Shown one piece after another: positions 17,680 through 26,653 of a stretch of DNA of 64,000 bases (positions within the stretch are counted from its first letter, which is position 1; each line of letters opens with the position of its first letter). Location of the stretch: assembly GCA_016185305.1 (NCBI GenBank), contig JACPNV010000001.1:97906-161905 (forward strand). The letters are read 5' to 3'. Origin of the DNA: Actinomycetota bacterium (GTDB lineage Bacteria > Actinomycetota > Acidimicrobiia > Acidimicrobiales > Acidimicrobilacustridaceae). The notes beneath the pieces are model-generated. The model was given only the letters and a program-made list of their open reading frames with translations, searched no databases and had not been told where the DNA came from. Made by a program: the position numbers and the translations under genes.

Positions 17680-18876
17680 ATGAGCGAATCGCCTCAACTT
17701 CTCGCCAACGTCGAGTTCGACATCGTCAAGAAGGGGTACGACCCCGAGCAGGTCGACAACTACTTGCGCCTCATCGACGGGCAGGTCAGCCAGCTCAAAG
17801 ACACAGCCCGGCAGGCCGTCGAGCAAGCCGAGGTGGCTCACTCGAGAGTGGCGGAAGCCAAGCGCGAGAAGGCGGCCTACCTCTCTGAGTCCCAGCAGGC
17901 GAAGGCCGAGCTCGAGCAGGTCAAGGTTCAGCAGGCCGAGGCGTCGGTGCCGGCGGCTCCCGCCGATGCCGACGACGGCACCGAGGCGCTCAAGAAGATG
18001 CTGCTGCTTGCCCAGCGCACCGCGGACAACCACGTCGAGGAGTCGCAGGCCTCCGCGAAGAACGTCGTTGCCGACGCGCGCACGAAGGCCGCAGAGATCG
18101 TTGCCGGCGCCGAGACCCGAGCCGAGCGCCTGCTCATCGAAGCCCAGAAGGTCGCCGACGAGCTGGTGCGCGAGCGGTCCGAGAAGATCACGGCAACGGT
18201 CTCCGAGCTCGAGCGCCGTCGCGATCTGCTGCGAGCCGACTCTGAGGTGCTCGAGAAGTACCTCACCGAGCATCGCCAGCGGTTGCAGGAGGGTGTCAAC
18301 ACGCTCGCCGCGCTGCTGAACGACGACAGCGGCCTGAAGGCCGATCCGATGCCGTCGCTCAAGGCCGAGCCCGACTCGGTGCCTCCCATCCCGAGCGCGC
18401 CGCAGCCGGCACTTCCGACGGTCGACGACGTGTCGCCCCAGCCCACCGTGGGTGCCACGCCGAGCTCGCCCCCGTCCTTGGCAGGTCCCGCTCCTTCCGA
18501 ACCAGCGCCGCGGGCAAAGCCAGACCCGACGGCACCGACGGCGCCGTCCAACAGTTCGCCGACGGTGGTGCGCGTGTCGAGCGGAACCACGACGGCCAAG
18601 CGCGATCCTGAGGCGGAGTTCCCGGTGGTGAAGATCCCCGAGCTCCTCGAGACGCCGTCGGAGATCCGTGATCGGGTCGACAACGACGGGCCACCCACGC
18701 TGCAGATCAGTGCGGCCGACCAGCAGAAGCTCCTCGGCGAGGGCCGCGAAGGCAGGGGAGATGAGCGAGGCGATCTCATGCCGCCGCTCGACCCGCTCAC
18801 CGACGAAGCCATGACCCGCTTCCTCGAAGAGGACTTCGACGAGAACGGCAGACCCCGCCGCTTCCGCCGCAAGTAG
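17680..18876 (+). CDS. DivIVA-like polar/septal coiled-coil protein
   Basis: DivIVA/Wag31-family protein expected to bind curved membrane at poles and septa and guide wall growth. 398 residues. The N-terminal DivIVA domain has FDIVKKGYDPEQVDNYLRLIDGQV. Heptad-rich coiled coil runs from about 35 to 90 and 105 to 210. The stretch NVVADARTKAAEIVAGAETRAERLLIEAQKVADEL resembles the membrane-binding or ATP-synthase-b-like helices of this family. The C-terminal half is a Pro/Ser/Thr-rich linker with an acidic end (FLEEDFDENGRPRRFRRK). It closes the division cluster and faces the convergent ileS. Confidence 0.88.
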   Translation: MSESPQLLANVEFDIVKKGYDPEQVDNYLRLIDGQVSQLKDTARQAVEQAEVAHSRVAEAKREKAAYLSESQQAKAELEQVKVQQAEASVPAAPADADDGTEALKKMLLLAQRTADNHVEESQASAKNVVADARTKAAEIVAGAETRAERLLIEAQKVADELVRERSEKITATVSELERRRDLLRADSEVLEKYLTEHRQRLQEGVNTLAALLNDDSGLKADPMPSLKAEPDSVPPIPSAPQPALPTVDDVSPQPTVGATPSSPPSLAGPAPSEPAPRAKPDPTAPTAPSNSSPTVVRVSSGTTTAKRDPEAEFPVVKIPELLETPSEIRDRVDNDGPPTLQISAADQQKLLGEGREGRGDERGDLMPPLDPLTDEAMTRFLEEDFDENGRPRRFRRK

Positions 18877-18881
18877 CGAAC

Positions 18882-19191
18882 GCAACTGGGCCGTGGTGCG
18901 CGCCGGAAACGGCGCGGTGGCGGGCCCGGTTCGGGACGGGAGGGCAACTGGGCCGCGGTGCGCGCCGGAAACGGCGCGGTGGCGGGCCCGGTTCGGGACA
19001 GGAGGGCAACCGGGCCGCGGTGCGCGCCGGAAACGGCGCGGTGGCGGGCCCGGTTCGGGACAGGAGGGCAACCGGGCCATGGCGCGCGCCGGAAACGGCG
19101 CGGTGGCGGGCCCGGTTCGGGACAGGAGGGCAACCGGGCCATGGCGCGCGCCGGAAACGGCGCGGTGGCGGGCCCGGTTCGGGTCAGGCCG
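18882..19191. repeat. Tandem array, five copies of a 62-bp unit with a GAAA-loop hairpin
   Basis: Five head-to-tail units with period 62 start at 18882, 18944, 19006, 19068 and 19130. Each has GCAAC(T/C)GGGCC..., a perfect inverted repeat CGCGCCG-GAAA-CGGCGCG and GGCGGGCCCGGTTCGGGACAGGAGG. Units differ at only a few positions. The last unit runs into the ileS stop codon. The array fills the space between convergent divIVA and ileS, so it may act as a two-way terminator. A single related unit lies at 50036-50080, also between convergent genes. No coding signal is evident; ORFs called across it are artefacts. Confidence 0.95.
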
Positions 19192-22100
19192 GGGTGATCG
19201 TCACACGGACGGGGCGTCCGTCGATGCTGAGCATGGCGGTGCCGGGACCGAGCTCGAGGCTGGTGGCGAGCACTTCGCCGGCGATCCATTCCTTGTGAGC
19301 CACGATCGCGTCACGGATCTCGTCGTCGTCGCTCTCGATCGTGATAGCGATGCGATCGGTCACGGCGAGACCGAGGTCTTTGCGCTGCTCGTTGAGCTTG
19401 CGCACGACACCGCGAGCCAGCCCCTCGGCTCGCAGCTCCGGGGTGAGCTCGACGTCGAGCACGACGATGGCGTCGTTGGTACGCACGGCCGCAGACGCGT
19501 CACCGTCCTTCGACTGCAGCGTGAGGTCGAACTCGCCCTCGCCCAGCAAGAAGTCCTCGATGATGACGGTGCCGTCGCCGTTGTCGGTCCAGTCGCCGCG
19601 GCGTGCCGCCTTCATGACCCGTTGCACGTCTGCGCCGAGCTTGGGGCCGAGGACCTTGCCGTTGGGCTTGAGCTGGAAGGTGCCGTAGGCCGCCATCTGG
19701 TCGGTGAGCTCGACGGCTTTCACGTTGGCCTCTTCGGCGAGGAGCGGGGCGTAGGGCCGCAGCCGCTCGACATCGCGACCGGCGACCGTGAGCAGCGCGA
19801 GAGGCAGCCGGTTGGCGATGCCCCGATCTTTTCGCAGCGACGACGCGGTCGACGCGATGTCTTGGATGCGGTCCATCGCAGCCACGAGCTCGGGGTCGGC
19901 CGGGAACGCGGCGGCTGACGGCCAGTCGGTGAGGTGCACCGACTCGTCACCGGTCAAGGAGGTGTAGATCTCCTCGGCGAGGAACGGGAGCAGCGGCGCG
20001 GTGAGCTTCGAGAGCGTGAGCAGAACGGTGTAGAGCGTGTCGTAGGCGGCGCGCTTGGCCTGGGCGTCATTGGCGTCGTCACCGGCCGGCGCCCAGAACC
20101 GATCGCGTGACCGTCGGATGTACCAGTTGTTCAACGAGTCGAGGTAGGAGCGGACCTGTGCGCACGCGACCGCGATCTCGTAGTCGTCGAGCGACTGCTG
20201 CACGTCGTCCACCAACTGGCGGGTCTTGGCGAGGATGTAGCGGTCGAGCACGTCGGTGGAGTCGGCACGCATCGACGCGTGGTAGCCGTCGGCGTTGGCG
20301 TAGAGCGTGAAGAAGTTGAACGCGTTCCAGATCGGGTTGAGCACCAAGCGCACGACCTCGGCCACGCCCGCCGCGTCCTTGTCGATGCGGAAGTCGAGAC
20401 CCCGGAGGATCGGCGACTGCATCCAGTACCACCGGAAGGCGTCCGAGCCCATGGTCTCGAACACCGTCTCGGGGTCGGGGTAGTTGTTCAGCCGCTTCGA
20501 GAGCTTGCGGCCGGTGCTGTCGAGCACGACCCCGTGGCAGATGACGTTCTCGAAGGCGGGCTTGTCGAACAGCGCCGTCGCGAGCACGTGCAACGTGTAG
20601 AACCACCCCCGCGTCTGGGCGACGTACTCCACGATGAAGTCGCCCGGGAAGTGGTGCTCGAACCAGTCGGCGTTCTCGAAGGGGTAGTGCACCTGAGCGA
20701 AGGGCATCGAGCCGGACTCGAACCAGCAGTCGAGCACCTCGGGAACCCGGCGCATCATCGACTTCCCGGTCGGGTCGTCGGGGTTCGGACGCACCAGCTC
20801 GTCGATGAAGGGACGGTGGAGGTTGGTGGGGCGCACGCCGAAGTCGCGCTCGAGCTCGTCGAGCGAGCCGTACACGTCGATGCGCGGGTAGGCGGGGTTG
20901 TCGCTCTTCCACACCGGGATGGGCGCGCCCCAGAAGCGATTGCGGCTGATCGACCAGTCACGCGCCCCTTCGAGCCACTTGCCGAACTGGCCGTCGCGCA
21001 CGTTCTCGGGGATCCAGTTGATGCCACTGGTGTTCGCAGAGCCCCGGTTCAGCTCGACCATGCGATCGCGGAAGTCGGTCACGCGCACGTACCACGACGG
21101 CAACGCCCGGTAGATGATCGGCGTGTCGGTGCGCCAGCAGTGGGGGTAGTTGTGCTCGATGGTGTCGTGGCGTACGACCACACCCAACGCCTTGAGATGC
21201 TGGATGATCGCGACGTTGGAATCGAGCACGTTCTCGCCGGCCCATTCGGGGACGTCGTCGGTGAAGCGACCGCTGTCGTCGACAGGAACGACGAGCGGGA
21301 TGTCGTTCTCCTCGCCGACGCGCTGGTCATCCTCGCCGAAGCCGGGGGCGATGTGGACGATGCCCGTGCCTTCGCTGGTGTCGACGAACTCCGCGGGGAT
21401 GATGCGGAACGCATTGGTCGCGTCGGCGAAGAACGGCAGCAGCGGTTCGTAGGTGCGGCCCACCAGGTCGCGACCTTTCACGGTGCCGTGCAGCCTGGTG
21501 CCCTCGAGTTGCGCGTCGTACTTCCCGCGTGCTGCGTCGCCGATGATGAAGTGGTCGCCGTCCTCTTCAAGGATCGCGTACTCGATGTCGGGACCGACCG
21601 CGAGCGCGAGGTTCGACGGCAGGGTCCACGGTGTGGTGGTCCACGCCAGGATCTTCATGGGGCCGGGGTCGTTCGCCTGCGGCACCAGCGTGAACGACAC
21701 CGTGATCGCGGGGTCCTGCCGGGGCCGGGTGGCGTCGTCGAGCCGGATCTCGAAGTTGGAGAGGGGGGTCTCCGCGCCCCAGGAGTAGGGCATGACACGG
21801 TTGGCTTCATAGACGAGGCCTTTGTTCCAGAGTTGCTTGAAGGCCCAGATGACCGACTCCATGTAGTCGAGGTCCATCGTCTTGTAGTCGTTGTGGAAGT
21901 CGACCCACCGGGCCTGCCGGGTGACGTACTGCTCCCACTCGGCGGTGAACCGCAGCACCGACGTGCGGCAGTAGTCGTTGAACTTCTCGATGCCGTAATC
22001 GGTGATCGCCGCCCGCCCGGAGACCTCGAGCTCTTTCTCTGCCTGCATCTCGACTGGGAGCCCGTGGGTGTCCCAGCCGAAGCGCCGCTCGACCCGGCGC

Positions 22101-22357
22101 CCGCGCATGGTCTGGTAACGGGGCACGACGTCTTTCACGTAGCCGGTCAGCAGGTGGCCGTAGTGGGGGAGCCCGTTCGCGAACGGCGGCCCGTCGTAGA
22201 AGACGTATTCGTTGCTGCCGTTCTCGCCCGACGGCCGGTTCTCGACCGAGCGCTCGAACGTCTTGTGGTCGTTCCAGGTCTGGAGGATGCGCCGCTCGAT
22301 GGCGGGATAGTCGGCGCGTGGATCGACGGTCGGGTACGGCGTTTCGGCGGGCTTCAC
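19184..22357 (-). CDS. ileS: Isoleucyl-tRNA synthetase, eukaryote-like (type 2)
   Basis: Class Ia aminoacyl-tRNA synthetase charging tRNA-Ile. 1057 residues. The HIGH motif appears as GLPHYGH in PPFANGLPHYGHLLTGY; the KMSKS motif reads KLSKR (STGRKLSKRLNNYPDP). Editing-domain (CP1) motifs such as AWTTTPWTLPSN and GTGIVHIAPGFGEDD are present. The anticodon-binding region and a C-terminal extension (TPELRAEGLARGVVRKLNEQRKDLGL) follow. The HYGH/KLSKR forms and the long C-terminus match the type 2 enzymes, which are known to be less sensitive to mupirocin. It is transcribed towards divIVA, the two separated by the tandem repeat. Confidence 0.96.
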   Translation of the reverse strand: MKPAETPYPTVDPRADYPAIERRILQTWNDHKTFERSVENRPSGENGSNEYVFYDGPPFANGLPHYGHLLTGYVKDVVPRYQTMRGRRVERRFGWDTHGLPVEMQAEKELEVSGRAAITDYGIEKFNDYCRTSVLRFTAEWEQYVTRQARWVDFHNDYKTMDLDYMESVIWAFKQLWNKGLVYEANRVMPYSWGAETPLSNFEIRLDDATRPRQDPAITVSFTLVPQANDPGPMKILAWTTTPWTLPSNLALAVGPDIEYAILEEDGDHFIIGDAARGKYDAQLEGTRLHGTVKGRDLVGRTYEPLLPFFADATNAFRIIPAEFVDTSEGTGIVHIAPGFGEDDQRVGEENDIPLVVPVDDSGRFTDDVPEWAGENVLDSNVAIIQHLKALGVVVRHDTIEHNYPHCWRTDTPIIYRALPSWYVRVTDFRDRMVELNRGSANTSGINWIPENVRDGQFGKWLEGARDWSISRNRFWGAPIPVWKSDNPAYPRIDVYGSLDELERDFGVRPTNLHRPFIDELVRPNPDDPTGKSMMRRVPEVLDCWFESGSMPFAQVHYPFENADWFEHHFPGDFIVEYVAQTRGWFYTLHVLATALFDKPAFENVICHGVVLDSTGRKLSKRLNNYPDPETVFETMGSDAFRWYWMQSPILRGLDFRIDKDAAGVAEVVRLVLNPIWNAFNFFTLYANADGYHASMRADSTDVLDRYILAKTRQLVDDVQQSLDDYEIAVACAQVRSYLDSLNNWYIRRSRDRFWAPAGDDANDAQAKRAAYDTLYTVLLTLSKLTAPLLPFLAEEIYTSLTGDESVHLTDWPSAAAFPADPELVAAMDRIQDIASTASSLRKDRGIANRLPLALLTVAGRDVERLRPYAPLLAEEANVKAVELTDQMAAYGTFQLKPNGKVLGPKLGADVQRVMKAARRGDWTDNGDGTVIIEDFLLGEGEFDLTLQSKDGDASAAVRTNDAIVVLDVELTPELRAEGLARGVVRKLNEQRKDLGLAVTDRIAITIESDDDEIRDAIVAHKEWIAGEVLATSLELGPGTAMLSIDGRPVRVTITPA

Positions 22358-22675
22358 CCGGTCAGCCTAGTGGTGCCGCTCACTGGGCCAGAAAGTGGTT
22401 GCGACCAGGTATGGCGGGACGGGCGCCGTCCTCGGGGCATCGTTGCGACGGCGTCGCCTTCGACACCGACGCGCTCGCGCTGGTGCTCGCGCCCGTCGAA
22501 GAGCTGGTCGTGTTCGGCGACGATGACGGAGCGCCTGGGACAGCGGGGCATCGGGCCATCGTGCGCCGGCCCGCCAGCGGTGTCGTCGTACCGAGTGCGA
22601 TCGGGCGAGCAATTGACGGCTTCCTGCCAAGGGCATACTCTCCGGCACCCTTTCGGGGTGGGAAAGGAGCTGTAC
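22358..22675 (+). promoter_or_regulatory. Intergenic region with sigma70-type promoter for the DksA-like gene
   Basis: 318 bases between the divergent ileS and DksA-like genes. A good promoter is visible: TTGACG (22613-22618), 17-bp spacer, TACTCT (22636-22641). After it come a short hairpin CACCC-TTTCG-GGGTG (22646-22660) and a strong Shine-Dalgarno (AAAGGAG) before ATG 22676. The left part (22380-22600) has an open + frame (DGVAFDTDALALVLAPVEELVVF) with no suitable start; I cannot assign it. Confidence 0.6.
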
Positions 22676-23461
22676 ATGGTTCGAGCCACCAAGACCTCGA
22701 CGACTCGCAGCTCCCGCGGCAAACCGGCCGCGGGGAAGTCGCCGACCGCGAAGTCGGTGGCGAAGAAGTCGCCAGCCCGATCTCGTTCCAGCGCCCGGAA
22801 GGCGCCTGCTGCGTCCACGGCCACAAAGAAGGCCGCAGCGAGGGGGGCACGCAGCAAGACCCCCGCGAAGATCGCGAAGAAGCCCAACAGAACGACAGCA
22901 ACATCGAGGGCATCGACCAACGTGACTGCCAAGAAGACGACCACCGCCAAGAAGGCGGCAAAGAAGACCAGCGCCAAGAAGGCGCCCGCGAAGGCAGCGG
23001 CCAAGAAGGCGCCCGCGAGAGCAGCGACCAAGAAAGCACCCGTGAAGGCCACAACGACCAAACCGGCCGCCAAGGCGGCACTCAAGAAGTCACCGTTCGA
23101 CAAGAAGTTCCTGGATTCACAAAGAGAGCTCTTGCTGGCCGAACGGGCGACCTACACCCAGCAGGCCGACGCGTTGCAGGCCGAGGCGGACGAACTGGCG
23201 GCCGAGCGTGAGCCGGGCGACGTCCAGTTCGACGAGGAATCGGGGGAAGGCGACACGATGGCTGTCGAGCGCGACTTCGATCTCGCCCTCTCCGCGCAGG
23301 CTCGGGCCAACATCGAAGACATCGACTTGGCGCTGGAGAAGATCTTCAAGGGCACCTACGGCATCTGCGAGGCTTCCGGGCTCGCGATCCCGAAAGAGCG
23401 CCTCAGGGTCATACCCTGGGCCCGTGTCCGGGTCGAGTACAAGGTTGGCGGCTTCAGCTGA
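22676..23461 (+). CDS. DksA/TraR-like protein with histone-H1-like N-terminus
   Basis: 261 residues from ATG 22676, preceded by AAAGGAG; the 1060-residue track ORF is this gene extended through antisense ileS. The first about 140 residues are almost entirely Lys, Ala, Thr, Ser and Arg with repeated AKKAPAKAAAKKAP-type units, like bacterial histone-H1 tails that bind DNA. The rest resembles DksA/TraR: a coiled-coil hairpin (FDKKFLDSQRELLLAERATYTQQADALQAEADELAAE) and a C-terminal block GTYGICEASGLAIPKERLRVIPWARV. The zinc finger is degenerate: one Cys remains where the family has CxxC, and the second pair is absent. Possible roles are nucleoid binding or RNA polymerase control, unproven. Confidence 0.8.
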   Translation: MVRATKTSTTRSSRGKPAAGKSPTAKSVAKKSPARSRSSARKAPAASTATKKAAARGARSKTPAKIAKKPNRTTATSRASTNVTAKKTTTAKKAAKKTSAKKAPAKAAAKKAPARAATKKAPVKATTTKPAAKAALKKSPFDKKFLDSQRELLLAERATYTQQADALQAEADELAAEREPGDVQFDEESGEGDTMAVERDFDLALSAQARANIEDIDLALEKIFKGTYGICEASGLAIPKERLRVIPWARVRVEYKVGGFS

Positions 23462-23494
23462 TCGGCGGATGTGGCGCCAGCAGGAGCGACACCG

Positions 23495-24034
23495 GTGACA
23501 GCCGCCGATGCCCGCCGTCCCCACTGGACCCTGCTCGGTGCCGTCGTCGCGGCCGTTCTCGTCATCGACCAGCTCTCGAAGAACTGGGCACTGAGCGAGC
23601 TGGGCGGCCGCCGCACGATCGAGGTGCTGTGGACCCTGCAACTGCGCCTTGCGTTCAACACGGGCATGGCGTTCAGCCTCGGTGGCAATCGGGGCCAGCT
23701 CATCGCCGCGATCGCGGTCGTCGTGGTCGGTTGGGTGCTCTTCAGCGAGCGCCGCGACACGACCAGGCTCGGCGCAGTGGCGCGCGGACTGATCGTGGGG
23801 GGAGCGGCGGGCAACCTCATCGACCGGTTGCTGCGAGATCGCGACCTCGGCGGGGGCTTCCTCGCCGGACGCGTCGTGGACTTCATCGACTTCCAGTGGT
23901 GGCCCGTGTTCAACGGCGCCGATGCCGCGGTCGTGGTCGGCGTGGTGCTGCTGATCGTCACCATGCTCTTTTGGAGCCCCGAGGATGAACGACGACCAGC
24001 GGGAGCCGATCGACAAGCCGATCTCAGCGGTTGA
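23495..24034 (+). CDS. lspA: Lipoprotein signal peptidase LspA
   Basis: Aspartyl protease of the membrane that cuts prolipoprotein signal peptides before the lipid-modified Cys. I prefer GTG 23495, which has AGGAG at good spacing, over 23471. About 179 residues with four membrane segments. Conserved blocks are VLVIDQLSKNWA, LAFNTGMAFSL, GGAAGNLIDRLL with one catalytic Asp, and VVDFIDFQWWPVFNGADAAV with the second (FNGAD where FNVAD is usual). The C-terminal tail overlaps the rluD start by about 50 bases. Several lipoproteins in this window (43511-43858, 42447-43514, 57087-58721) are likely substrates. Confidence 0.93.
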   Translation: MTAADARRPHWTLLGAVVAAVLVIDQLSKNWALSELGGRRTIEVLWTLQLRLAFNTGMAFSLGGNRGQLIAAIAVVVVGWVLFSERRDTTRLGAVARGLIVGGAAGNLIDRLLRDRDLGGGFLAGRVVDFIDFQWWPVFNGADAAVVVGVVLLIVTMLFWSPEDERRPAGADRQADLSG

Positions 24035-24941
24035 GGTTCCCGCCGCCCTGGCCGGCGAGCGCATCGACCGCGTCGTGTCGATGCTCACAGGCTGCAGCCG
24101 CTCAGAAGCGACCACGCTGATCGAGGCGGGCTCGGTCACCATCAACGGCGAGGTGGTGTCCACGAGGTCACGGCGGCTCGAAGAAGGTGACGAAGTCGCC
24201 GCGGACCGGCCGGCTCGAGCACCGGCGAACCCGATCGTCGGCGACCCGTCGGTCGCACTTGCGGTCGTCCATGCGGACGAGCTGGTGATCGTGGTCGACA
24301 AGCCCGCTGGCCTCGTCGTACATCCCGGTGCCGGTCATGCCGAAGGCACGCTCGTGAACGGCCTTGTCGGCCGCTTCCCCGATCTCGTGGGCGTCGACTG
24401 GCCCGACGCGAGCCGTCCCGGCATCGTGCACCGCATCGACCGGGGCACCTCTGGGCTGCTCGTGATCGCTCGCACGCTCGATGCGTACGAGTCGCTCGTC
24501 GGCCAACTGTCCGCGCGCACCGTCGAGCGCCGCTACGTCGCGCTGGTGTGGGGTCGCTTCGACGCGCCCGCCGGCGAGATCGACGGGCCGATCGCCCGCT
24601 CGCATCGCGACCCGACCAAGATGACCGTCGCCGCGGGAGGCAAGGACGCACGTACCGGCTATGTCGTCGAGCACGAGTACCACGATCCTGCGGAGGTCGC
24701 GTTGGTCTCGTGCCGGTTGTTCACGGGCCGGACCCACCAGATCCGCGTGCACATGCGGTCCATCGGCCATCCGGTCGTGGGCGATGCGCGCTACGCGGGT
24801 TACCGGCAGTCGCTGCCGATGCGGCGACCCTTCCTCCATGCCGCGACGCTCGGCTTCGACCATCCCTCGACCGGCCAGCGCTTGGTGTTCGAGTCACCGC
24901 TTCCCGCCGACCTGGCATCGGTTCTTGCCCGCCTGTCATGA
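23985..24941 (+). CDS. RluD-family 23S rRNA pseudouridine synthase
   Basis: RluA/RluD-family enzyme converting uridine to pseudouridine, most likely in 23S rRNA. 318 residues. An N-terminal S4 RNA-binding domain (RIDRVVSMLTGCSRSEATTLIEAGSVTING) precedes the catalytic domain. The catalytic Asp is in HRIDRGTSGLLVIA; other motifs are VVDKPAGLVVHPGAGH, RYVALVWG and FTGRTHQIRVHM. It overlaps the end of lspA, an arrangement widely seen in bacteria (lspA-rluD). The exact target position cannot be deduced from sequence. Confidence 0.93.
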   Translation: MNDDQREPIDKPISAVEVPAALAGERIDRVVSMLTGCSRSEATTLIEAGSVTINGEVVSTRSRRLEEGDEVAADRPARAPANPIVGDPSVALAVVHADELVIVVDKPAGLVVHPGAGHAEGTLVNGLVGRFPDLVGVDWPDASRPGIVHRIDRGTSGLLVIARTLDAYESLVGQLSARTVERRYVALVWGRFDAPAGEIDGPIARSHRDPTKMTVAAGGKDARTGYVVEHEYHDPAEVALVSCRLFTGRTHQIRVHMRSIGHPVVGDARYAGYRQSLPMRRPFLHAATLGFDHPSTGQRLVFESPLPADLASVLARLS

Positions 24942-24969
24942 ATCGCCGCATCCGTGCCGAGGAACCGGG

Positions 24970-25416
24970 TCAACGAATCGTCACCGGCCAGTCGGCCTCG
25001 CCGCGGGCCATGAGAACGATCTCGTCGAGCGTCATCCGACCCAGGTAGCGCCGCATGTGCTCGCCGACCTCGCTCCAGATGGCGATGAGGACGCATTGGC
25101 CCTCGTGGTCGCAGGCGCCGTTCTGGTGCGGCTCGCCGAACTCGCCGGCGACGATGGGACCCTCGACTGCGCTCAAGATGTCGGCCAGGGTGATCTCCGA
25201 CGGCGGCCGGGCGAGGACGTACCCGCCGCCCACTCCGCGCTTGGACCGCACCAGGCCAGCTCCTTTGAGCGCGAGAAGGATCTGCTCGAGGTAGGGCTGG
25301 GGGAGCGCGGTCCGATCGGCGATGTCGCGAACCGAGGTCGGGCCCTCGGTGTCGGCGTGCAAGGCCAGCGAGAGCAACGCCCGGCAGGCATAGTCACCTC
25401 GGGTCGAAACCTTCAC
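24970..25416 (-). CDS. Rrf2 family transcriptional regulator
   Basis: 148 residues. N-terminal winged helix with the Rrf2 pattern MKVSTRGDYACRALLSLALH, DIADRTALPQPYLEQILLALKGAGLVRSKRGVGGGYVLARPP. The C-terminal part has two cysteines in GACDHEGQCVL (C-x5-C) where IscR-type proteins use three to hold an Fe-S cluster, so cluster binding is uncertain. Members act in Fe-S, redox or cysteine control. It is convergent with rluD and divergent from the phosphodiesterase gene; no cys or isc genes are in the window. Confidence 0.9.
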   Translation of the reverse strand: MKVSTRGDYACRALLSLALHADTEGPTSVRDIADRTALPQPYLEQILLALKGAGLVRSKRGVGGGYVLARPPSEITLADILSAVEGPIVAGEFGEPHQNGACDHEGQCVLIAIWSEVGEHMRRYLGRMTLDEIVLMARGEADWPVTIR

Positions 25417-25524
25417 GCTGCCTCCGTGCCGGACATTCGCCCATCGTACGGTGCCGGCTCGGCCGGTCTCGACCGCCGGTGAGAACGACCGACGAAGCGG
25501 CTAGGTTCTGCTGGGCGCGAAAGG

Positions 25525-26631
25525 ATGCCGGTGGACGACCAACCGCTAGTGCCGGACTACGGCGGAGCATGCATCTCGAACCTGATGCCCGCGCTGCTCG
25601 ATCCGACCATCGAGACCCCGACCTGGCTTCCGCCCGAAGTGGTGGGGGCCGACCAGGTCGTGCTGTTCGTGCTCGACGGTCTCGGGTGGAACCAACTGCA
25701 GAGCCGGCTCGATGTCGCACCGACGCTGGCGGCGATGGCGGGCCGTGCGATCACGACGATCGCGCCGTCCACGACCGCGTCGGCGCTGACGTCCATCACC
25801 ACCGGCCTGACTCCCGGCCTCCATGGAATCGTCGGGTACCGGATGGACGTCGACGGCGAGATCCTGAACGTGCTCCGGTGGTCGATCCACAGCCGTGATG
25901 CCCGCGAGCTGCACCCGCCGGAAAAGGTCCAGCCGGTCGAGCCGTTCCTCGGGCAGCGACCGGCCGTCGTCACCAAGGCCGAGTTCAAGCGGTCGGGGTT
26001 CACCATTGCCCACCTCGAAGGGGTGCGCTTCGACGGTTACCGCGTCGCGTCGACCATGGTTGCCGAGGCCACCCGGCTGCTGCGGGCCAACGAGCCGTTC
26101 GTCTACTGCTACTACGAAGGCATCGACAAGGTGGCGCACGAATACGGGCTCGGCGCTCACTACGACGCCGAGCTGCGGGCTGCCGACCGTTTGGTGGCGG
26201 ACCTGATCGAGGCGCTTCCGCCGGGAGCGGCGCTCGTGGTGACAGCAGATCACGGTCAGGTCGACGTGGGCGAGCGGATCGTGCGGATCCATCCCGATCT
26301 GCTCGCGACGTCGTCGATGCTGTCTGGCGAGGGCCGGTTCCGCTGGTTGCACGCCAGACCCGGGCGCATCCAGCAGATGCACGAGCTCGCCACCCGCCAC
26401 CATGCGCACGAGGCATGGGTGGTCACCGCCACCGGGGCGATCGAGGCCGGCTGGTTCGGCCCGACCGTGACCGAGACCGCCCGCCAACGGCTGGGGGACG
26501 TGGCGCTGGTGGCCCGTGACCCGGTCGCCTTCTTCGACCCGGACGACACCGGCCCGTACGTGCTGGTGGGCCGGCACGGCTCGCTGACCGCCGACGAGAT
26601 GCTCGTCCCCTTGCTGGCCGCTCGCGCGTGA
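25525..26631 (+). CDS. Alkaline phosphatase-superfamily phosphodiesterase
   Basis: 368-residue protein of the type I phosphodiesterase/nucleotide pyrophosphatase group. Metal-site blocks fit the superfamily: VVLFVLDGLGWNQL (first Asp), the Thr nucleophile region APSTTASALTSITTGLTPGLHGIVGY, YYEGIDKVAHEYG, and VVTADHGQVDVG (Asp-His). No signal peptide is visible, so it is probably cytoplasmic. The substrate cannot be named. The ATG is very close to its GAAAGG, so GTG 25531 is an alternative start. It is followed by the bpa gene after 22 bases and may be co-transcribed. Confidence 0.82.
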   Translation: MPVDDQPLVPDYGGACISNLMPALLDPTIETPTWLPPEVVGADQVVLFVLDGLGWNQLQSRLDVAPTLAAMAGRAITTIAPSTTASALTSITTGLTPGLHGIVGYRMDVDGEILNVLRWSIHSRDARELHPPEKVQPVEPFLGQRPAVVTKAEFKRSGFTIAHLEGVRFDGYRVASTMVAEATRLLRANEPFVYCYYEGIDKVAHEYGLGAHYDAELRAADRLVADLIEALPPGAALVVTADHGQVDVGERIVRIHPDLLATSSMLSGEGRFRWLHARPGRIQQMHELATRHHAHEAWVVTATGAIEAGWFGPTVTETARQRLGDVALVARDPVAFFDPDDTGPYVLVGRHGSLTADEMLVPLLAARA

Positions 26632-26653
26632 GTCGGTAGGGTGTACCGCGACT

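Noticed and set aside
18882-19191. CRISPR array
   Set aside because: The units are contiguous tandem repeats with no variable spacers, and no cas gene is near.
17641-19289. Minus ORFs with repeated PEPGPPPRRFRRAP blocks
   Set aside because: They are translations of the 62-bp tandem repeat joined to the antisense strand of divIVA.
20279-22675. 1060-residue + strand ORF running antisense through ileS into the DksA-like gene
   Set aside because: Its first 800 codons are the mirror of ileS in GC-rich DNA; ileS has full family motifs, and the true start of the + gene (22676) has its own promoter and Shine-Dalgarno.
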